NCBI RefSeq assembly: GCF_009017415.1
Contig: NC_092409.1
Coordinates: forward strand, 62,001-126,000
Length of the DNA stretch: 64,000 nucleotides
Source of the DNA: Aspergillus flavus
Lineage: Eukaryota > Ascomycota > Eurotiomycetes > Eurotiales > Aspergillaceae
Direction of reading: 5' to 3'
Shown: positions 1 to 10,091 of the stretch, one piece after another
How the letters are laid out: every line of letters starts with the position of its first letter
Numbering within the stretch: position 1 is the first letter of the stretch
The notes under the pieces: model-generated
What the model saw: only the letters and a program-made list of their open reading frames with translations
Told to the model about the DNA's origin: nothing
Database searches by the model: none
Made by a program: the position numbers and the translations under genes

Positions 1-146
1 CCCTGATCGTGAACGCTTGGAAAGTCTGGCCGGCTTGTTCTCTGTGCAATTTCCTTTGGGTTCCAGTGGAGTCTCGAGTTCTGGTCGCCTCGTGTGTGGG
101 ATTCGGCTGGAATATCTTTCTAGCGTTTTTTACGATGGTCAAGTAA
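1..146 (+). CDS. Mpv17/PMP22-family membrane protein, 3' end only
   Basis: The reading frame that starts at base 3 is open to a TAA ending at 146 and codes for 48 residues that form the C-terminal part of the Mpv17/PMP22 family. It shows the family's NAWKVWP-like stretch, then a NF-x-WVP segment, an RVL segment and a GWN motif before a last hydrophobic run. Mpv17/PMP22 proteins are four-helix membrane proteins of peroxisomes or the inner mitochondrial membrane. The 5' part lies outside the window, so length, start and targeting cannot be judged. A second frame is also open over this stretch, but it shows no family signature. Confidence 0.72.
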   Translation, partial: LIVNAWKVWPACSLCNFLWVPVESRVLVASCVGFGWNIFLAFFTMVK

Positions 147-613
147 AGGGTAGGAGTATGCCATCCGCCTAGGGAGATATATATATCCGGTTAACTTAGT
201 TCCATTCCAGGCATGATGAGTTGGTATTTTTCCTGTGCGGAAGGTAGTGGTTCGTAAAGGCTAGTGATATACAAAAATAGTTCAATTACATGCCCAGAGG
301 AATAACAAAGAATGAGTTGTGAAGTGATGTGAAGTGATGTTTCTCGTATTCAGTAGTTAGGATGTGGATGGATTGACGTGGAGAGGTGCCCACGCTAAAC
401 CCAGTTTGTGTCCTTAATAGGACAGCTGAGTCCAAAGTAAATACAGGGTCCAGACCAAATAAGGAAGGTTGAAGCACTCAGGCAATCTTAACCCTACGTT
501 CCAAGAGGGCAATTCCAACCACCACCATCGTCCCTCATAAATCCTTGGCGTGACGCCTCACAACTAAAGAAGCCAGAACTATACTACATTTTCTCGATCA
601 TCTACAGGAAACC
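147..613. other. intergenic region
   Basis: No coding signal is seen between the Mpv17-like stop and the DUF1593 gene. The stretch holds a short TA run near 178-186 and the presumed 5' leader of the next gene. Confidence 0.6.
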
Positions 614-2101
614 ATGGCTTGGTTGTATAATGTGTTTCGATTATTACTTCTGACGGGCCTATTTGTTCAACCGTCGTTGCAATCACAATGTGCAGGTTTG
701 ACGGCAGACAAGCCGCGGGTGTTGGTACTCAGCGACATCGACAACGAGCCCGACGATGCGCAGTCTTTGGTCCGCCTGATGGTGTACTCCAATGAACTAC
801 GTCTGGAAGGTCTTGTGGCGACCACCAGTATCTGGCTGAACGATACCACCCGACCGGACCTCATGCACGACATCGTGAATGCCTATGAATTATCAGTGCC
901 GTATCTTCGCCACCATGCATCAGGATGGCCTAAAGCGAGCGATATCCACAGTCTGATCGCGTCCGGCCTTCCCGTGTACGGTATGGATGGCATTGGAGAA
1001 GGGAAGGACAGCAGTGGTTCAACACTTTTGATCAACGCGGTCGACAAGTCCGAAGAGCCCCTCTGGGTACTGGTATGGGGTGGTGCGTCGGTTCTGGCGC
1101 AGGCCTTATGGCACGTCAATGCCACCCGATCGCCGGCGGATATCGATCGCTTCGTGGCCAAATTGCGTGTGTACTCAATTTCCGACCAGGACAACACGGG
1201 AACCTGGATGCGACGCAATTGGCCGAGCCTGTTCTACATAGCCAGCGTGCACCACTTCAATCGCTATGCAGTGGCTGGATGGGGCGGCATCTCGGGAGAC
1301 AACTACTACCATTTCCCAAACAATGCCAATAAGGAGGTCATCTCATCTGCCTGGGTGCAGCAGAACATCCAATCCGTCGGCCCATTAGGTGCGAAATATC
1401 CGGACGCGGACTTTATTCTCGAGGGCGACACCCCGTCCCTGCTGCACATCATCCCGAACGGCCTCTCCGATCCGGAGCACCCGGAATGGGGCTCATGGGG
1501 TGGTCGGTATGGGCCTGTGACCTTTGGAGAAGGTCATTTTGCCGATAGTGTTGACACCATCGTGGACGACTCGGGGAGAACGATGATGGGGTCGCATGTC
1601 ACCATCTGGAGGTGGCGCGAGGCTTTTCAGCAGGATTTCGCGGCTCGCATGAAGTGGACGACAGCGTCCAGGTTCTCTGACGCGAACCACGCTCCGGTGG
1701 TCACAATCGACGGGGACAGAACTCGTCGAGTTATTCATATCCCGGTGGAGCCAGGTCAGGAGGTCGTGCTGGACGCGACGGACTCCTGCGATCCTGACGG
1801 AGACAATCTCACCTTCAAGTGGTGGCAGTATTTGGAACCTTCCTCAAATAACAACAACCCTCGGAGAGATGTCGCTGAGCTTTCCCTGAGTTCTACGGAC
1901 TCTCCCCGGATTACTGTCACAATTCCCCCGAGCGACGTAATACGACGAGAAGGCCGCAACACACACCCAGAAAGTGACAAGCACTTGCACCTCATCGTAC
2001 AGGTTTCTGACGGAGTCTTGGTTTCCTATCGTCGAATCATCTTCACGGTGCCGGGTTTGGAAGCTGTTCGGGACAAGCAGACAAACCACGATGAACTGTA
2101 G
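614..2101 (+). CDS. DUF1593 secreted protein, nucleoside-hydrolase-like (Sde182/cellulose-binding type)
   Basis: This is a single-exon gene of 495 residues. The ATG at 614 is followed by a hydrophobic signal peptide of about 23 residues, so the product should be secreted. From about residue 34 it reads VLVLSDIDNEPDDAQSLVR, an acidic DxDNEPDD motif like the calcium/ribose-binding site of nucleoside hydrolases and typical of the DUF1593 (Sde182) N-terminal domain. The last 120 or so residues form the Ig-like C-terminal domain of the same family, with a DATDSCDPDGD-x-L-x-F-x-WWQY segment. Bacterial relatives are called cellulose-binding, but the true substrate is unknown and could be a nucleoside or glycoside. 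The length matches the family and nothing looks broken. Confidence 0.85.
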   Translation: MAWLYNVFRLLLLTGLFVQPSLQSQCAGLTADKPRVLVLSDIDNEPDDAQSLVRLMVYSNELRLEGLVATTSIWLNDTTRPDLMHDIVNAYELSVPYLRHHASGWPKASDIHSLIASGLPVYGMDGIGEGKDSSGSTLLINAVDKSEEPLWVLVWGGASVLAQALWHVNATRSPADIDRFVAKLRVYSISDQDNTGTWMRRNWPSLFYIASVHHFNRYAVAGWGGISGDNYYHFPNNANKEVISSAWVQQNIQSVGPLGAKYPDADFILEGDTPSLLHIIPNGLSDPEHPEWGSWGGRYGPVTFGEGHFADSVDTIVDDSGRTMMGSHVTIWRWREAFQQDFAARMKWTTASRFSDANHAPVVTIDGDRTRRVIHIPVEPGQEVVLDATDSCDPDGDNLTFKWWQYLEPSSNNNNPRRDVAELSLSSTDSPRITVTIPPSDVIRREGRNTHPESDKHLHLIVQVSDGVLVSYRRIIFTVPGLEAVRDKQTNHDEL

Positions 2102-2535
2102 AGATATCCGGCTGTGTATATCCCCATTGACCTAAATTTATTAATCAGGCCGACATATCCTAGTCCTATTTAAGATAGCGATGGTTCTATACATGTATCC
2201 TGAGCGGAACTACCGTTGAACCAGGACTGGTGCGGAGACAGTATTTTGTTTGAATACGCTACCTTAAATATGCGAGGCTTCATCTATCCACAATAAGCCA
2301 ATGCAAGTGGAAACTTTCTCCTGTGCTCACCATTTCCTTGCTATAATGACCGATAGAGCTTGTACACCTCAGGCGATTTAAAGACAGAATGCCTCAAGTC
2401 GGTGTTTTTCCGATGCCAGCGTTCGGCCCCGCAATAAATGGATTACTCATGGTGGGGATTGAATTTCCTCGGCTACCAGAAAGATGAATGGGAGGCACGG
2501 AGTGGCTGCATTCAATTGTGTAGGACTGTTTCAAA
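2102..2535. other. intergenic region
   Basis: About 430 bases lie between two genes on the same strand. They should contain the terminator of the DUF1593 gene and the promoter of the reductase. No clear motif is seen. Confidence 0.5.
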
Positions 2536-3579
2536 ATGGCGAGCTCATCCTCCATCTATATCTTAGGGGTTGGAAGTATTGGATGTTTTGTCGCTCACTC
2601 TCTTCGCTCTCTGCCTGATAAGCCCCCCATTACACTCCTTCTTCATCGAGAATCCCTGCGTCGTGAATTTGTCTCCACGGGACAGAAAGTCGGTCTACAG
2701 GTTGGGGAGGATGGAGACGTAGATGAACAATCCGGTTTCAATGTTGAGGTACTGGGGGTCGATTCCACACCCACATCGCCGATTCGTTGCCTTATTGTCA
2801 CCGTCAAAGCCTCAGTGACAGTAGACGCTATCAGACCTGTCAAAGAAAGGCTCGGCCGAGATTCCGTTATCTGTCTATTCCAGAATGGCTTGGGCCAAGT
2901 GGAAGAATTGAATCAGCAACTTTTTCCCGACCCAGCCACACGACCAACGTACATGTTCGGGATTGTTCGACACGGCGTCTATTTAAAATCGGCTTTTCAA
3001 GCGGTATTGGCTGGTCGCATTGGCTGTGTCTCTGTGGGCTTTGTGGACGCAGATGGCTTGGCCACATCGCAACCGAGAAATCGTTTCCTTGTGGATACAC
3101 TGCTTCAATCGGCAACGCTCAACTGTGAGGAACTGGATTGGACATCTCTTTTCCGGGATCAACTGCTCAAGCTGGCAGCAAATTGCGTCCTCAATCCTCT
3201 CACAGCGCTACTGGATGTCCGAAACGGCCTGATCGCGGATATGGTCCAGGTCAAACCATTAATAACCCGTCTCCTAGAGGAGATTTCAACGGTATTTGGT
3301 CGGCTGCCAGAGATCCACCATCTTTCTAACCATGATCCCTCATGGTTCTCCCCCGCGTCCTTGGAGGCCGTCGTGATGGACACAATCAGAAAGACAGCGA
3401 GGAACTCCAGCAGCATGCGCGAGGATATCCGTAAAGGGAGACCCACAGAAATCGAGTTTATCAATGGCTGGATAATCAAGCGTGGGAGGGAACTGGGGGT
3501 GGAATGTGTGGCCAATCTATCTTTAATCGAACTGATCCTAGCTAGGAGTAGTATATCCGATCAACAAGCTACAACCTAG
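2536..3579 (+). CDS. ketopantoate reductase family (PanE/ApbA-like) oxidoreductase
   Basis: This is a single-exon gene of 347 residues. The N-terminus has the Rossmann NADPH motif GVGSIGCFVA at about residues 11-20. The C-terminal helical domain carries the family signature K-x2-x-N-x4-NPLTAL (near residues 212-223), where the lysine is the catalytic one, and a later RPTEIEFINGW stretch that supplies the conserved glutamate. PanE reduces 2-dehydropantoate to pantoate with NADPH in pantothenate synthesis. Fungi usually carry several paralogues, many of unknown substrate, so the pantothenate role is not certain. The ATG at 2536 is the only sensible start ahead of the nucleotide-binding motif. 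No signal peptide or intron is seen. Confidence 0.85.
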   Translation: MASSSSIYILGVGSIGCFVAHSLRSLPDKPPITLLLHRESLRREFVSTGQKVGLQVGEDGDVDEQSGFNVEVLGVDSTPTSPIRCLIVTVKASVTVDAIRPVKERLGRDSVICLFQNGLGQVEELNQQLFPDPATRPTYMFGIVRHGVYLKSAFQAVLAGRIGCVSVGFVDADGLATSQPRNRFLVDTLLQSATLNCEELDWTSLFRDQLLKLAANCVLNPLTALLDVRNGLIADMVQVKPLITRLLEEISTVFGRLPEIHHLSNHDPSWFSPASLEAVVMDTIRKTARNSSSMREDIRKGRPTEIEFINGWIIKRGRELGVECVANLSLIELILARSSISDQQATT

Positions 3580-4098
3580 TGATTCAGTAGGGAATGCTCG
3601 CGAATTCATATGTTACCGATCGGGAATTCGTGTCGTCCTGTGATAGTATGAAATGCAAAAGCAAAAGAATCCTGTCGTGGACCGTAAACGTATTACACGT
3701 CTGTTCAATTGATCTGTGAGTCAATGGTGGTGGGCAATACTACCATCACACCCTTCGCCCGGATGGTGACCCCATCCATTTATTTATCTACGCAATCTGC
3801 CGAATTTCCCGACCACCGGCGGGCTGCAACCGTGGCCGAGCGCATCGTAGGGTAAAGGCGAATCACAGAAGGCTCCACCTTTCAGCTCCCCCTTGGATAG
3901 GCGAGCTGAGATCGATTGCAGATCAGAGGCGGTTACTGTGGAAATAGAGTGGGCCGGGGTTCCCGCATACTCCGACGGTTTTAATTATCTATAGTAAGAA
4001 TAGCTAAGTCTAGTTATGGTAAATCAACCCTTGAACAGGACCATCAGAAAGGCGATCATCTATCAGGTCAATAGCTCCGGACAGAGCCAACGGTCAGA
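3580..4098. other. intergenic region
   Basis: About 520 bases without a coding signal separate the reductase gene from the first decayed gene. Confidence 0.5.
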
Positions 4099-4491
4099 TC
4101 ATTGTGTCTTCTTTGCTTCCACCTGTTTCCCTTTTTGGCGCTGCAGGGCATCCGGAGTGTATTCGGTGTCAAGGGGGTGGTAGCTTGTGCCAATGGATTT
4201 CTCATGGTATAGGTCGTGATGATCAGCACCAGCCCAGAAAGGCAAGAGATGGTGAAGACTCCAAAGGACTTCGTAGCCACTATGGGCATCGATAGCCTGG
4301 CACAAGCGCAACACAATCCAGACATACATCGTGAGAATATACAGGTTACCGGTCAAAGCACACCAGAGGATCGGGGAGCTAACGGTCCCGAAGCCGAGAA
4401 TCATCACTTCAATAGGAGAAGCATATTCGGCGGCCAAACCAAACGGTGCGGAATAGAGCACCCCTTGTCTGGGTACCAGCTTCCAGTCCAT
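4099..4491 (-). pseudogene. C-4 methylsterol oxidase (ERG25-like) C-terminal relic
   Basis: The open frame reads very like the C-terminal half of fungal C-4 sterol methyl oxidases. It has YSAPFGLAAEYASPIEVM, then PILWCALTG, YVWIVLRL and an AIDAHSGYE segment, and then WSLHHLLPFWAGADHHD. Histidine box residues HSGY and HHD are kept. The gene is nonetheless broken. The N-terminal half, with the HRxxH box, is not found in the expected frame upstream. The stretch that normally lies between the last histidine box and the LDTEYTP segment (an NYxSSFRWWD-like run) has been lost by a small deletion and frame change near 4165-4180. I read it as a truncated pseudogene of a paralogue, not the essential ERG25. 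Confidence 0.7.
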
Positions 4492-4679
4492 GCATCACAA
4501 GTCTGACGTTCTCGATCTCGATCTCGAACCCCAAGACGATGAAGTAGTAGTCTCTTCGAAGTATGACGAGGCGGTTTTCCGTCTCGTGAAGATCATGTCC
4601 GATACTAGCTTGCGATTCTTTGCGCGAAACGCTGATTCCAGTACAGGACAGGTGGGACTGCTCGATCTTTACTGCTTGC

Positions 4680-4925
4680 GAGCAATACACAGCGCCAGCG
4701 CACTTATAGCGGTAAGGAATACGGCGCTCACCCCTTTACCCATGGCGTACGCGCAAAATTTGTGATACTTGAGGAATTCGGGAAGTGTCGCCTGTGGGGT
4801 TCGAAGCCTCCGTTTGGTCCTCGGCTTGCTCTCGAAGTTGCTGTTCCTCTTTTCGTAGTCGTCGCTCTTCTTCTAAGCGCCGCGGTAGTGCCTGTATCTC
4901 TTGGAGAGAACATTTTTGTGTGATT
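4680..4925 (-). pseudogene. decayed coiled-coil protein with C-terminal hydrophobic segment
   Basis: One minus frame across about 4925-4820 codes for a charged coiled-coil stretch (LEEERRLRKEEQQLREQAED). After a +1 shift near 4800 the next frame gives ATLPEFLKYHKF and then AMGKGVSAVFLTAISALALC, a possible membrane segment, ending at a stop near 4700. The coiled coil followed by a T-L-P-E-F-L motif resembles a family of fungal hypothetical proteins, and the frameshift says it is a relic. Similarity was judged by eye only. Confidence 0.4.
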
Positions 4926-5249
4926 CATTGCTGGTCATCATCAAACTGTCTCGGGTTTGTTTTTGTTGGTCGGGGCTCGAGACACCTGGTCGCCGTAATG
5001 GGATTGTTGGAGACAGCCAACGATGTGACATTTCTACTATGAGTACTTGTTGTCGCTCTTGATTGGGGGATATCCAACGGGACATACGCCTCTTGAGCTT
5101 GTCGATAAGGTCCTCATTGCCCCATTGCCATTGGAGGCGGACTGGATCTCATGGCAATTTATGTAATTGTGTTTTGAGAAGTATGTGTCTAGTAATAGCC
5201 TTTTGGGAGAAAGTAAATAATAATAGTCTACAGAATTGTGGGTCGTCAA

Positions 5250-5985
5250 TGCAAAAGATGCGCTTACTTAGGATGATAGGTGAGTCAAATCGGCGAGTAA
5301 AATCTCGTTCTACGCATTGTCAAGGACATGGGCGACGATCTCAAACTTGCCTGTCTGGAACCAGTGATTCTATTTGCTAACATGAACACAATGCTGGTTT
5401 ACGGTGTCCTGTAATTTTGGTTTGAAATCTTCCCATTCGGTAAGTTATGCTCTGCTAGATTCATTTCACCCCCATTATACTGATGGAGTGACCCATTAGT
5501 CTTTGACGACATTTATCATTTCACTGCAATCCAGCAAGGCCGTGAGCTTCCCTCAGCTGACTTTTGGCACAAATACTGTGCTAACAATTTTTTTCTCCAG
5601 TTGCCTTCTTTGGTATCCTCGTTGGAGCATCGATTTCAGTCGTTGGATACATTCTGTGGTTATACTATTGGTACCAGCCACGAGTGGCAGATGCAAACAT
5701 CATTCTTGAGCCAGAGGCTCGCCTGGTACCTGGACAGATAGGGGCTCTTTGCATTCCGGTTTGTCTATTTATCTTTGCATGGACATCCCGAGGGTCTCGA
5801 GCACGCTTGGGTTCATCTCCGTTGCCATGGTGCCCTTACCTTTTATTTTGCAACGGGTGAGTTTGCCGCCACGACTGCATCCGATATATGGTTACTGGCT
5901 AACTTGTATAAAATAGTACGGCAAGAAACTGCGTTCTTGGGGCCGATTTGCGAACTGAGAAACACATTTCTAGGCTTGCTCCATA
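5250..5985 (+). pseudogene. decayed MFS transporter (DHA1-like), C-terminal half
   Basis: Pieces of a major facilitator protein can be read in order on the plus strand. First comes EPVILFANMNTMLVYGVL followed by a stop and a WFEIFPF-like run (about 5345-5440). Next is an FDDIYHF-like piece (about 5500-5525), then AFFGILVGASISVVGYILW and LEPEARLVPGQIGALCIPV (about 5600-5775). Last come FISVAMVPLPFILQ and, after a possible intron at about 5860-5919, RYGKKLRSWGRFA. These match the second half of fungal DHA1 drug:H+ antiporters, which end in a YGKKLR-like tail. In-frame stops, and the loss of everything between the FAWTSR segment and the final helix, show that it is dead. The N-terminal half is absent. 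Confidence 0.6.
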
Positions 5986-6405
5986 TTGGCTCGCCCTATA
6001 TGCCCCGGGTTCACTTTCCCTGTGCTACATACCGCCGTTTCAACCCCGTGGTAAATCAAAGTTGGCACGGCCTTTCTTGAAGAGGATCTCGGCGCTTGGT
6101 GTCTTCAAGACTGAAGCTGTCTTGCGTCCACGATCCCCTAGATTTTACATTCCCTCAAAAGCGCCATCACTTGCTTGTTTCTTGTTGTTTAATCAATTTA
6201 CTCAACTCACTGGTTATTCTTTTATCCCACCGCCAGCTCCATTCGTGGGTAAAAGTACTGTTATATCATGCTACAGCTTGCCTAGTAGACAACATGCTTG
6301 ACGCTGCAATCGGATAGTATTTGGAAAGCTGTCGATACTTATACGAAACTGAACAAGAGCGGAGGAATCTTTACCCGCAGGGCCAAGGTGCCAACGAATT
6401 TGATT
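5986..6405. other. region between MFS relic and YrdC gene
   Basis: No coding signal is recognised. The stretch would serve as the 3' flank of the minus-strand YrdC gene. Confidence 0.4.
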
Positions 6406-7179
6406 TTAGGTAGCAGGCATTCCAGGGTCGCTAATCTGGAAATCAGGATCCTCCTCCAGGCTTACACCAGCATCCTTCAGTAGATTGGGGAACCATCTTA
6501 GCATTCGGTCGCGAAAAACCTCGTACCCGGCTCCCTTCCGTAGGACCTTCATGTTCTCTGCATCGAAATTCACGCCACCACGCCTGTACACCTGCCATTT
6601 CTGTAACCCGTAATCCACCACTAAGTCCACCGCGTCAATCACTCTTGGCTCAATATCTTCAATACGGAATCGTTGTCCCTGGCCAGTAAGATTGGCCGAA
6701 GTTCCGAACATTAACATGCCCTCGGGGTCCTCATCACACAGACGACCGAGTTCCCTTAGAAATGGACCTTCGGGAACTGCGATACTGACCGTATCACCCT
6801 TAGTGACCTGGGATAGCGTAGCGGGATCAAGGGCTGCCAAACGTGGATGCAGGCTTTTCGTATCGTATTTAGCAATGATCCCGACAATCATTGCCATATC
6901 TTCTGTCAGGACCCGTGTCATTTCAAACTTGGCCTCGGAGAGCACATGGATCTGGCGGTGCTGTTTGTATGTCCCGATTATACCGATGTTGTGGCCTTCT
7001 CGACGGTCTTTTGCTGAAAAAATCCGTTGGATTCCAGTCTGTGTGCTGGTCAAGAGTGCGTAGCCAACATCGGTTGGGATGATGACAACACCACCGCGTT
7101 TCAGAGTGTTATAGGTCTCTCTAGCGTCGCGAGGGACGCTGGGAGCGGTACCTGGCTTGGGTATGTATCTGGGAGCCAT
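6406..7179 (-). CDS. YrdC-domain protein (threonylcarbamoyl-AMP synthase-like)
   Basis: This is a single-exon gene of 257 residues. The YrdC/Sua5-like fold is shown by GGVVIIPTDVGYALL (about residues 29-43, where the family has PTDTxYGL), the basic KDRREGHN segment (about 57-64) and the GTSANLTG motif (about 158-165). YrdC/Sua5 proteins make threonylcarbamoyl-AMP for the t6A modification of tRNA. This protein lacks the separate C-terminal Sua5 domain, and the middle is diverged from the classical enzyme. It may therefore be one of the shorter fungal paralogues of unknown role. The ATG at 7179 is followed by open frame to the stop, and a TATATATA run lies about 45 bases upstream. Confidence 0.78.
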   Translation of the reverse strand: MAPRYIPKPGTAPSVPRDARETYNTLKRGGVVIIPTDVGYALLTSTQTGIQRIFSAKDRREGHNIGIIGTYKQHRQIHVLSEAKFEMTRVLTEDMAMIVGIIAKYDTKSLHPRLAALDPATLSQVTKGDTVSIAVPEGPFLRELGRLCDEDPEGMLMFGTSANLTGQGQRFRIEDIEPRVIDAVDLVVDYGLQKWQVYRRGGVNFDAENMKVLRKGAGYEVFRDRMLRWFPNLLKDAGVSLEEDPDFQISDPGMPAT

Positions 7180-7994
7180 TGAATGTTGAAGAAGATTTAT
7201 AATTCTATGCTGGTCAAAGGAGGAATATATATAGCCAAGCTGTGATGATGCTCAATCCATAAGGCATCCGCGTCTGATTAGGGGGTAGCTTAGCTACTCT
7301 CGCAGATAACCAACCCAAGAAATCATGTCATCGTGACACAAGCGCCTCGGAATTCCGGTTCGGGGTTCCGATCATGGAACCAATGTGGGACGAGAAGGTG
7401 GATTGATTGGAGAAAGAACCCGCCCAATAAGCTCTTCGGGTTGCAGAAGAACTACCACAGGGCATGGAGTAGTAACGTAATCTCATACACCATACAAATC
7501 GTAGATTGTTAGACTTGAATCTCTCAACCCCTTCAGGCCTATTAGTATCTAAACTTAAACGAAGATTCTTTACAGGCTAGATAGTGCTAAACTATAGGCT
7601 CTTATACGAGAAATTTCTCAAGTAACGTATGTATGTCCTATATTTTATGGTATTTTATAGACATCTTACGTATTTAGTATGATAGAAGGTATCTAGAATT
7701 TGAAAAGAAGTCTAATAGTTTTTATAATAGGTATATAAGCTAGCATATTGGATTTGATGCTTTATAACTACCTAGGGTTGAGATATTCCAGTTTATAATA
7801 TGGCAGTTGTATGTGGTAAACCGGGCATGCGGATTGCCTGCGGTGGGCGGACCGCTGATGAGCTACGTTACTTGATGCTTGCGAGGTAGGCGTTATTCGA
7901 ATCATCGGCTTATAAAATACTTGTATGCATTAAATGCCACCACGATTTACGGATAAGGGTTGTAACTTAGGAAAGAATTAGGCAAATGAAGTTA
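7180..7994. other. intergenic region with AT-rich tract
   Basis: About 800 bases without a gene. Roughly 7540-7800 is strongly AT-rich with many TA steps, like DNA decayed by RIP-type mutation. No ORF or family signal is seen. Confidence 0.5.
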
Positions 7995-9048
7995 CTAGTC
8001 CTTGACATCTAACAGGGCAGACACAAAATTGACAATCTCGCTAATGCCCTCATCGGCCATCTCGCCAATAGAAAACAACGTAAAGCCGTGGAACGCGGCT
8101 GGGATAATCTTCAAGGATGTTTCATTCTCGGCCATCCCCCACTTTGTGGCCAAAAACACAGAGTCATCAAGGAGTGGGTCCTCAGAGCCAACGAGGAACA
8201 AAGCGGGAGGTAAGCCCTTCAGATCAGCATATAACGGCGATAGGTGAGGCTGTTTTCGGACATCTAGTGGAAACACGTCCTTTGGTAATGCTGTATCAAT
8301 GAAGCGCGGCGTGTCCTCATTACTGAGCACCAGACGGCGGCAATAATTCCTGACAGACGGGAGATAGGTCAAGTCATAGATTCCATACGAGGCCACCAAG
8401 CCCTTGATGCGACTCATGACATCTATTCCTCGGCGGCGAAGTTCCAGGGTAACCCATACGCTGAGATAGGCACCAGCAGACTCACCACCTATGATGGTGA
8501 GCGGGCCTCGAAGTTTGTGTTCCCCATCTGGGGACAAAGCAAAGAGCGCAGCATCAATGGCATCATCTAGGGGCGCGGGAAAAGGATCCTCGGGTGCTTT
8601 GCGATAGTCAACTGTAACGACTGTAAGAGAGAGTGTGTCGGCCAAATGACGCAGGTAACCATCGTTCAAGCGGGCGGAGCTGATACAGAATCCACCTGCA
8701 CAGAGACCCTTTAGTTTGTCTCTAAGAGGGGACTGTTCTCATAAACTAACTTCCATGAAAGTGCAAGAAAACACCTTTAGAACCCTTTCCCTTGGGTATA
8801 AATTGCCTCAAGGGGATTGAATGGTCGCCGTGGCTTGAAGGGAGAAAGAAATCAATGGCTTCCGAGTCAAAAATTGGCTTCGCGAACCCCGCCGTCCCAT
8901 CGAGCTCTGCACGTCTGTAGTCGGCAGGGCTGGGGTACTCGTACCATTGTCTGGTCTCACTATACTTGGCTTCCAGAGCTCGATTAAGCTCTTCACGCGC
9001 CGCTAGGACAGATGGCGAAACCTTGTTCGGGCAGATCGTGATGGACAT
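7995..9048 (-). CDS. alpha/beta hydrolase fold-3 (HSL-type esterase/lipase)
   Basis: Two exons, 9048-8751 and 8695-7995, join across a 55-bp intron (GTTAGT..GCAG) to give 332 residues in one phase. The oxyanion region FLHFHGSGFC (spanning the splice) stands where the family has HGGG. The YRKAPEDPFPAP segment follows. The nucleophile elbow is GGESAGAY, the acid lies in VGSEDPLLDD and the histidine in AAFHGF. All three catalytic residues are present. Family members hydrolyse short-chain esters or lactones, or act on secondary-metabolite esters. The product has no obvious signal peptide. HGSG instead of HGGG is a mild departure that depends on the splice site chosen. Confidence 0.85.
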
Positions 9049-10091
9049 TCTGATGTTGAATGAGATGTTTCGAGCGTTATATGGGGTTTGAAAACAGCCG
9101 ACTACTGGGGCTCCTTAAATATTCTTATTCTAGGGCCACCAAGGGCACGAGATCGGAACTCCGAGATTAATTTCGAACCAAAGGTACTGTGCGGAGTATG
9201 CGTAGGTCCGGAAAAATAATCATAACTGTATCTCTCGTTGTTAAGGATATAGCACTACGGTTCGCAGTCCTATACTCAAGATAGATATTTTATCGGAAAT
9301 TTGTTTACGGCCTAAATCATTGCCTGGCGGACTAACCTCGGGCAGTTTCTTGAGCAGCGTGCTTTCTTACCCCTGTACACTGTGCGGAATTCCGGTCTCC
9401 AAATCCGCTGGCCGAAGCGGCGGACCTCCGAGTTGTGACCGGCTCCGACGCGGTGTCCATGAGTAGTTAATACTATTAGATGCATTAAAGGACAGAGAAA
9501 GTGCAGCGTCCTGTCCAACTTGGTCTTGGAGAGCCTGAACATTTTGCTCCGTGACAGTTTATTCGGTCGGTTGCTCAACTATGCTTCAAACGGCGAGTTT
9601 TTCTCTTTCAATGGTAATGGAGATGCCCTCCCTCTGGCGGTTGTCTCCGCGAATGTTGCCAAGACCAGCGTTTGTCAGGTGTTTCCTTTCTGCGGCCTAT
9701 AAGAGGCCTTATTTCTTGCTTTCCCCCACTTCATCATTCTATAGATGGCAGAGCTCTTCTCTGCTTCCTGTGCGTAGAGGCGTGCGACCCCTTCAAATGG
9801 ATCAAAACCCTCCAGAGATGTCACTTTTAGACGTAGATTGTACCGGGCTCTGGCCCGATGTTATCACGTATGTCACGTGAACCCTCTATGTCAAGCAAAA
9901 CCAATTCTAGATGATTGACTGATTGAAGAAAAGAACGACTGTTATGGGGCAGGTTGAACTACCCCATAGCTGGCGAAGATACACGGTGCTACAGCAACGT
10001 AATGCTAAGAATAGAAAATTGCTGTACAAAACACAAGGAGAGGTGGGTCACTTAGTAGAACCCCCATCTGGCGGTAAGTTTATAGCAGGCA
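9049..10091. other. intergenic region
   Basis: About 1 kb with only short frames. It would hold the promoter of the minus-strand hydrolase. I looked for the missing N-terminal half of the carboxylesterase and did not find it. Confidence 0.45.

Noticed and set aside
4409..4690. N-terminal half of the ERG25-like gene in a neighbouring frame
   Set aside because: No histidine box or helix pattern could be matched in any of the three minus frames; the relic is called as C-terminal only.
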